Below, in pieces: positions 58,923-64,000 of a DNA stretch of 64,000 bases. Within the stretch, counting starts at the first letter, position 1. The number at the start of each line of letters is the position of its first letter. The translations under genes and the position numbers were made by a program. Under the pieces are notes generated by a model. It was given only the letters and a program-made list of their open reading frames with translations, had not been told where the DNA came from and searched no databases. Origin of the DNA: Halobacteriovoraceae bacterium (GTDB lineage Bacteria; Bdellovibrionota; Bacteriovoracia; Bacteriovoracales; Bacteriovoracaceae); the NCBI GenBank assembly GCA_020635135.1, contig JACKAJ010000015.1, positions 1,054,001 to 1,118,000 on the forward strand, given 5' to 3'.

Positions 58923-61742
58923 TTATAATGGTGGGGGTGTTTTATCGTACCCCATATCAAGTATATATTTTGCTACTGCTTCAATTTGTTTTTGAGGATC
59001 ATCACCAAGTACACCTTCGACTGCCGACTCTGTTCCACCTGACCAAAAGTCTGGCATTGGAGTATATGGCATTACTGCTGTCGGATTCGTTAACCATTTT
59101 TTAATCCATGATTTATGCAATCTTGTTTTTGCATAGTGGAGGTTTGGTCCCTGAGGATCATCAGAATTAAATCCACCTGTGTGACAAGTTGTGCAGGCAA
59201 GCTCGTTAAAGATCTTAGCTGCTGCCTCTTTCTCACCCGGTTCCCAAACAATTTTAGGAGGATTATCAAAAGTTAACTGATCAGACTCATATTTAAAAAA
59301 CTCTGTTAATGAATTGAGGTCTTCATCACTGAAATTAAATGTCGGCATTCTCACAATCATATATGGGCGGATAGTGTGAACGTTTCTTAAAAAGTTATGA
59401 AGCCAACTTTGGTAAACTCGATGACCTTCATTGACAAGCCACGGTGGGCCCATATTGAGATCATCTTCAAAAGCTGCTGCAATTTTTCCACCGAAACCAC
59501 TGACTTTGTGGCAGCCATAGCAGTTAAATTTGTTCGCAACTTTTTTACCCTTCTCAACAATTTTTTCGTTAGCGGTAAGCAGTTTCTTTCCTGCAAGCGG
59601 TACAAAGTCACTAACCTGCCCGAGCATAACTGTTGTTATAGCTTCTATCTCATCATCTTTAAGATAAAAATTCGGCATTCTGTTGAGATCTTTAAATGGT
59701 TTCGGCACTCCAATATCCCATCGTCGAGGATCTTGAAGGTGAGCCGTAATCCAAGCATGGCGAGTGTGTTCAACTTGGACTTGTTGACCGTATCCAAATT
59801 GATGAATAGGCTTACTCCCTACAGCTGAAAGTTCAGGGCCAATCGGTGGTCTATCATCGGCAAAGCCTTCAATATTGTGGCAAGAATAGCATCCATACTT
59901 TCCAATTGATCTCTTTCCAAGCTCAATCGTTCTTTCGTGGTCATCGAGTTTAGCTAACTTTTCTTTTGCAAGTGAAATAGGTTCGAATTGTGAAAAGTAC
60001 TCAACAAGTATTTCATCACGAGTATCGTTGTCAATTTCAGCAAATGTTAAACCATCAAATGTTTTATTCTTCAATGTGAGTAAGTAAGCTGCGATATTAT
60101 TAGCTTCGGCATTTGAGAGCCTAAAACTCGGCATTATCGTATCTTCTTGGTAATGAGAAGGTTTTAATAACCAAGAAACTAACCAATCTTTATCAACTTT
60201 CGTCCCAGTCCCTGAAAGATAAGGACCCTTTTGGCTTTTAACTTTGTTATAAGGCTCATCAATTCCTTCAACTTGGTGACAAGCTATACAACCTACTGTT
60301 TGGATAAGTTGCTTTCCTTTTTCTGCGTTACCGCCAGCATATTTTTCAAAAGGAGTATAATCTTTTGCTTTTTCTACAATGTATTCGGCCATAGCATTCA
60401 CTTCAGTAATATTCTTTTTCATGAACTCAGGCTGTTTGTTATTGGATTGACCAAAAAATGAAGGCATCCGTGAATGAGCATTAAATGATTGTGGAGACCA
60501 TATCCAGTTTTTAATAAACTCTTTACTCACTTTAGCATTAATTTTTAGAAGGCTAGGACCTGGTTTTTTAAGGTGTTCATAACCTTTAATTTTGTGACAA
60601 CCATAACAACCGTAATTTTCAATAAGCTCACGACCATGATTAAGTTTATCAGCCAGCGCTACTCGTTCAACATCGCGGTGACATTTCACACAGCTCGCTT
60701 CTGAGTATTGGAGAGGGTAAACAGCTTGAGGAACCTTGTGGGGTTCATGCCAGTGATACTTCTCAACCCATTCCTCTTGTTGCTTTTCATTTTGAGGCAT
60801 GTGAGCTGGAGAATTGAAATCGTTCACTCTGTGCCCTTCACCTCCGTGGCATGAAGTACAACCAAATTTTTTCATTGGGTGAGCTGATTTCAACCCAACA
60901 GCCAATTCATCAATTCGCGGGTGAGTCTTATACGGATTGGGTTGATTCTCATAACCCTTTTCGCCAATAAAAAGGTGACATGTAATACAGCGGTCAACTT
61001 TCTCGGTTTGGCGAAAATAACGATCGTCTGTAATATTATTGAGGACAATTTGTTGAATTTTAATAGTTGGGTCCAGGTAGTCTAAGAAAGGCCCATTTCG
61101 CAAAAACCAGATAAAATCTTTCTTAGTCCCTTTCAAAGATTGAACCAAAAGATCTTTTGCTCCGACCTGCTTTTTGAGTGATCTTTCAAGATCCGTAAGC
61201 TCTTCTTTAATATTTTTAAGTTTTTCTTTAATATTTTTTTCTTCTACTTGAAGAGCCTTAAGTTCGTCACGGCCTTGATCAAATTTTTCTTTCATCTCAT
61301 CCATCAAAACTTTATATTTTGATGCTTCTTTTTCTTTGCCATCAACACGATAGTGTTCATATTTGAACTGATAGGCTCCTGCCTTAGAACCATAAATACC
61401 GTTATTCATATTTTGGACATAAATCTTCTTTTCGACGACAGCGTTGTCCTCATTGATTTGATCGATAACATCTTTTTTGTCAGCAATGGCTTTTTCAGCA
61501 GTTTTAATATCAGCAAGAATTTGATTCAACTCTTCGTTATTAATACTTTCATTTTCTTTTTCAATTTTTTCTTGAAGAACTTGTTTTTTAACTTCAAGAG
61601 CTTTGATTTGGACAACTTTCCACGGGCGGATAAAATCGTCTAAAACCATCCACAAAACCGAAATTAAGAAAATTACTGATATAACAGCAAAAAACTTATT
61701 CAGTTTTTTTGTATTATAAGCCATTCCAGGTTCATTCTTCAT
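58923..61742 (-). CDS. Octahaem cytochrome c of the bc complex (939 aa)
   Basis: A very large cytochrome. The N-terminus has one membrane anchor (about 14-34), then a long coiled coil (about 45-185). Eight CxxCH motifs follow: CITCH, CTSCH, CVKCH, CYGCH, CIACH, CYSCH, CYGCH and CTTCH. The last five resemble repeated class I cytochrome domains with MPSF, MPNF, MPTF or MPDF distal methionines; the first three are packed like a multihaem module with extra histidines. It directly follows the cytochrome b genes, so it most likely replaces c1 as the electron outlet, possibly with a wire toward the oxidase. It has no close textbook match. Confidence 0.88.
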   Translation of the reverse strand: MKNEPGMAYNTKKLNKFFAVISVIFLISVLWMVLDDFIRPWKVVQIKALEVKKQVLQEKIEKENESINNEELNQILADIKTAEKAIADKKDVIDQINEDNAVVEKKIYVQNMNNGIYGSKAGAYQFKYEHYRVDGKEKEASKYKVLMDEMKEKFDQGRDELKALQVEEKNIKEKLKNIKEELTDLERSLKKQVGAKDLLVQSLKGTKKDFIWFLRNGPFLDYLDPTIKIQQIVLNNITDDRYFRQTEKVDRCITCHLFIGEKGYENQPNPYKTHPRIDELAVGLKSAHPMKKFGCTSCHGGEGHRVNDFNSPAHMPQNEKQQEEWVEKYHWHEPHKVPQAVYPLQYSEASCVKCHRDVERVALADKLNHGRELIENYGCYGCHKIKGYEHLKKPGPSLLKINAKVSKEFIKNWIWSPQSFNAHSRMPSFFGQSNNKQPEFMKKNITEVNAMAEYIVEKAKDYTPFEKYAGGNAEKGKQLIQTVGCIACHQVEGIDEPYNKVKSQKGPYLSGTGTKVDKDWLVSWLLKPSHYQEDTIMPSFRLSNAEANNIAAYLLTLKNKTFDGLTFAEIDNDTRDEILVEYFSQFEPISLAKEKLAKLDDHERTIELGKRSIGKYGCYSCHNIEGFADDRPPIGPELSAVGSKPIHQFGYGQQVQVEHTRHAWITAHLQDPRRWDIGVPKPFKDLNRMPNFYLKDDEIEAITTVMLGQVSDFVPLAGKKLLTANEKIVEKGKKVANKFNCYGCHKVSGFGGKIAAAFEDDLNMGPPWLVNEGHRVYQSWLHNFLRNVHTIRPYMIVRMPTFNFSDEDLNSLTEFFKYESDQLTFDNPPKIVWEPGEKEAAAKIFNELACTTCHTGGFNSDDPQGPNLHYAKTRLHKSWIKKWLTNPTAVMPYTPMPDFWSGGTESAVEGVLGDDPQKQIEAVAKYILDMGYDKTPPPL

Positions 61743-61756
61743 ATCTTTACTCTTTC

Positions 61757-62830
61757 CTAAATATTCAATTCAAACTCAGGCATAAAAACAATGTACTTAA
61801 GGTTAATAAACCATCGAAGATACATTTTTATCGGAAGCCCCATCATAATTAATATTAAATAGACCATAATGTAGTAGCGAGCTGGTCCCATTTTTTCGAG
61901 AAGCTTCTTTCCCCAGTACTTAGTGATGAGAAATGGACCCACTGCTAAATACCCGAGAACCATGAGAATTCCTACAATTTCTCTAATAAGAACATTATGA
62001 GGCAATCCCATCCCCAATATTTTGATCCAAAAAATTTCTGAAATATTAATGTTGTTAGCTGCGACAACTTTATGGGGATCCCAAAACTCGAACGGACCGT
62101 AAAACGTCCAGTTTGGACCCCTTAGGAATGTTCCAGTAATAATCAAAAACACCCAAAGAACAAGCCATCCAAACATAAACGTTGAAATAGCAAATTTTCT
62201 CTCTTTGAAAGTATAGTAGCCATTTCCTTTAGGGTTGATGTCGATATAAGGAATTGCAATAAGACCAACAATAATTAATCCAGGAAGAAGAACCCCTGCA
62301 ATCCAAGGGTCAAAATATACAAGCATTTCTTGTAATCCCAAAAAGTACCATGGGGCCTTAGCAGGGTTAGGAGCCCAGGTTGGGTTTGCTGGCTCTTCAA
62401 GAGGCGCCTTGAAGAGTACTGACCAAGCAATCAAGAAAACCGTACCTAAAATTATTGTAAAAAGTTCTGTGTAAACTAGATTTGGCCAAGCCCAAACTTT
62501 TTCACGATTTTCCGGAGTCCCTTCAATCGGAGGTTCTCCACTTTCAATTCTTTTATCGTTTTCAACTCCCTTGTAAAAGGAATACCAAGTGAGCCAGAAA
62601 ACCAGTACAAGCAAAATTGTAATAGGAATATTATCTGGCCAGCTGATAATCGTAAAAAAGATTTTATCAGAAGCTGCCCATCCAAAAAACAAAACAACGA
62701 CAGTTGCAAGAATCATAAAAAACTTTTTTGACCCAACAAATGTCATATTTTTTAGAGCGAGAAAGTACAGAATAATAGCGCCTGTAAACGAATAAACCGG
62801 ATCAGAGACGATGTTAATAAACTCTTTCAT
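61757..62830 (-). CDS. Cytochrome b, C-terminal subunit (split cytochrome b)
   Basis: A 357-residue protein with about eight membrane segments. The quinol-oxidation-site region is PAKAPWYFLGLQEMLVYFDPWIAGVLLPG, matching the PEWY-region helix of subunit IV-like proteins; here the PEWY-equivalent motif reads APWY. The IPYIDINPKGNGYY stretch is also typical of split-b complexes in non-photosynthetic bacteria. Extra helices precede and follow the subunit IV core. It lies 22 bases downstream of the N-terminal cytochrome b gene. Confidence 0.9.
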   Translation of the reverse strand: MKEFINIVSDPVYSFTGAIILYFLALKNMTFVGSKKFFMILATVVVLFFGWAASDKIFFTIISWPDNIPITILLVLVFWLTWYSFYKGVENDKRIESGEPPIEGTPENREKVWAWPNLVYTELFTIILGTVFLIAWSVLFKAPLEEPANPTWAPNPAKAPWYFLGLQEMLVYFDPWIAGVLLPGLIIVGLIAIPYIDINPKGNGYYTFKERKFAISTFMFGWLVLWVFLIITGTFLRGPNWTFYGPFEFWDPHKVVAANNINISEIFWIKILGMGLPHNVLIREIVGILMVLGYLAVGPFLITKYWGKKLLEKMGPARYYIMVYLILIMMGLPIKMYLRWFINLKYIVFMPEFELNI

Positions 62831-62852
62831 TCTTCTAAATTCCTTCTACTTT

Positions 62853-63635
62853 TTAAAGTGGTGCGGAAATCCCACCATCTTTTCTCACCCGCCAAAAGTG
62901 AACCGCAATTAACAACGCCACAACGACTGGGATAAAAACGCAGTGGAGAATATAAAACCGCAATAAGGCTGCTTCACCAACAAACCTTCCACCTAATAAC
63001 TGAAAGCGAACGTCGTTTTTATCTGAGACTAAAACCATATCTCCAATTTGTGCAAGTGATGCTCCTGGACCACCATGCCCAAGAAACGGAGTCGCCTTTG
63101 CCATGTTTGAACCAACCGTAATCGCCCAAATAGCAAGTTGATCCCAAGGCAAAAGATAACCAGTAAATGAAAGAAGAAGAGTAAGAACTAGAAGAATAAC
63201 TCCGACACCCCAGTTAAATTCTCTGGGGGGTTTATAACTTCCTGTCATGAATACTCTAAACATATGAAGCCACACAGTGATAACCATTGCGTGAGCACCC
63301 CAACGATGAAGTTCTCGCATAATTCCCAAGGGCACGTGTTCACGAAGAGCAATGATATCGTTGTAAGCATATTCGGCTGTTGGACGGTAATAAAACATCA
63401 AGAGAATTCCCGTCACTGTTAAGGCTAAGAAAATAAAGAAGGTAAGCCCTCCCATGCACCAAGTGTACCCGAGCTGAACCCCTGATTTTTTCAACTTTAT
63501 GGGGTGGAGGTGAAGGAAAACGTTTCCAGCAACAACAGCAGCTCTATTTCTGGCATTGCTTGGAGGACCATGTCTAAAAATTGATTTCCAAATTTGAGTG
63601 TTTGCAACTTTCTTAGCAAAACTTTGTTTCGCCAT
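62853..63635 (-). CDS. Cytochrome b, N-terminal subunit (b6-like)
   Basis: A 260-residue protein with four membrane helices that bind the two b haems. Haem-ligating histidines are in MRELHRWGAHAMVITVWLHMFRVF and LRFYILHCVFIPVVVALLIAVHFWRVRKDGG. The GYLLPWDQLAIWAITV stretch after the third helix is the quinol-site cd region. The length and split are like cytochrome b6. It lies between the Rieske gene and the C-terminal half, so the complex is a b6f/bc hybrid type. Confidence 0.95.
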   Translation of the reverse strand: MAKQSFAKKVANTQIWKSIFRHGPPSNARNRAAVVAGNVFLHLHPIKLKKSGVQLGYTWCMGGLTFFIFLALTVTGILLMFYYRPTAEYAYNDIIALREHVPLGIMRELHRWGAHAMVITVWLHMFRVFMTGSYKPPREFNWGVGVILLVLTLLLSFTGYLLPWDQLAIWAITVGSNMAKATPFLGHGGPGASLAQIGDMVLVSDKNDVRFQLLGGRFVGEAALLRFYILHCVFIPVVVALLIAVHFWRVRKDGGISAPL

Positions 63636-63659
63636 AACAATTAACCTTTTATCAAATAA

Positions 63660-64000
63660 TCAAACTGATATGAATGCTCCAGGGAGTCCCCACTGGCCTT
63701 TTTCATAACGGTATACTTTTGTTTTATCGACTATAATTTGTCCCGAAGGATTTAGTGAAACTTTGAATCTTTCCAATGGTCGAGGCGCTGGGCCTTCAAA
63801 GTTAATTCCGTTGGGATAATAACCAGAACCATGACAAGGGCATTTAAATTTATTTTCTGCTGGCAACCAAGTTGGAACACAACCTAAGTGAGTACAGATA
63901 TTAGACATCGCTACTAAGCGACCTTCATGTTTATAAATCCAAACGCCATAAACATTTTTCCATCTTTCATCAACACCTTCGTCATAATCTTCAGGTCGAC
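63660..64000 (-). CDS. Rieske iron-sulfur protein, C-terminal part (cut by window edge)
   Basis: The frame stays open to the right edge of the window (the segment YDEGVDERWKNVYGVWIYK precedes the first internal Met), so this is the last 113 residues of a longer protein. The 2Fe-2S ligands are in CTHLGC and CPCHGS, and the fold ends with ALP-like strands to GLPGAFISV. The membrane anchor is beyond the window. It is the first of the respiratory genes in transcription order visible here. Confidence 0.95.
   Translation of the reverse strand, partial: RPEDYDEGVDERWKNVYGVWIYKHEGRLVAMSNICTHLGCVPTWLPAENKFKCPCHGSGYYPNGINFEGPAPRPLERFKVSLNPSGQIIVDKTKVYRYEKGQWGLPGAFISV

Noticed and set aside
1..64000. 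CRISPR array, prophage, toxin-antitoxin or secretion-system cluster
   Set aside because: No regularly spaced repeats, phage structural genes, paired toxin-antitoxin ORFs or secretion ATPase genes were found on reading both strands.

Overview
The window is AT-rich (roughly 37-38% GC by eye), densely packed bacterial chromosome. Gene content and style point to a member of the Bdellovibrionota, most likely the Bacteriovorax/Halobacteriovorax side. The evidence is many short secreted proteins of unknown family, secreted zinc peptidases, a LexA of standard form, and an aerobic respiratory cluster with a multihaem cytochrome. This placement is an inference; no 16S or 23S rRNA gene is present. No phage, transposase, CRISPR array or plasmid functions were seen. 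The two window edges cut RNase Y (left) and the Rieske protein (right).

Layout. 1-3526 (minus): rny, fthC, zapA, ftsY and a Nudix hydrolase. 3658-5148 (plus): a secreted unknown and the EF-P lysine ligase epmA. 5163-13568: a secreted CxxCH protein, rimO, two genes bracketed by two copies of a long palindrome, nadB-nadC, a ComEC-like membrane protein and a secreted unknown. 13650-15005: trigger factor. 15877-25039 (minus) is a translation and envelope superoperon: rpsB-tsf, a terminator, then pyrH-frr-uppS-cdsA-rseP-tsaB-psd-like-pssA-truA. 25206-27524: ftsK. 27594-35223: a DNA glycosylase, a 629-residue glycine-patterned secreted protein, a VOC protein, a sodium/solute symporter with a membrane acyltransferase, and acetyl-CoA synthetase.

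35224-35720 has no protein gene but holds a large imperfect palindrome and a solitary 5S rRNA gene. 35721-43030 carries lgt, a nitronate monooxygenase-like enzyme, an ampG operon, a glutamine amidotransferase and a DapB-like dehydrogenase. 43063-44691 holds lexA with a small upstream partner gene, and rplY. 44744-48117 holds a second secreted CxxCH protein, a decayed-looking small ORF, a secreted unknown, solitary tRNA-Ala and tRNA-Ile genes, and a cyclophilin. 48178-50692 has two paralogous secreted HExxH proteins around a small secreted protein.

50845-64000 (all minus) is a complete terminal respiratory chain. It encodes Rieske protein, split cytochrome b, an octahaem cytochrome c, a subunit-III protein, a small CPSC membrane protein, a fused CtaA-CtaB haem A factory, COX II, I and III, a dihaem lipoprotein cytochrome, Sco, COX IV and a small membrane protein. 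Together these should carry electrons from quinol through the bc complex to a caa3-like haem-copper oxidase, with the haem and copper assembly factors encoded alongside.

Most notable: the octahaem cytochrome in place of a normal c1; a PSD-like protein beside pssA that has lost its pyruvoyl serine; an rpsB leader hairpin that mimics the 3' end of 16S rRNA; solitary 5S and Ala/Ile tRNA genes, suggesting a dispersed rRNA operon; the long palindrome pair; the paired secreted peptidases; and the lexA upstream partner with its operator-like repeats.
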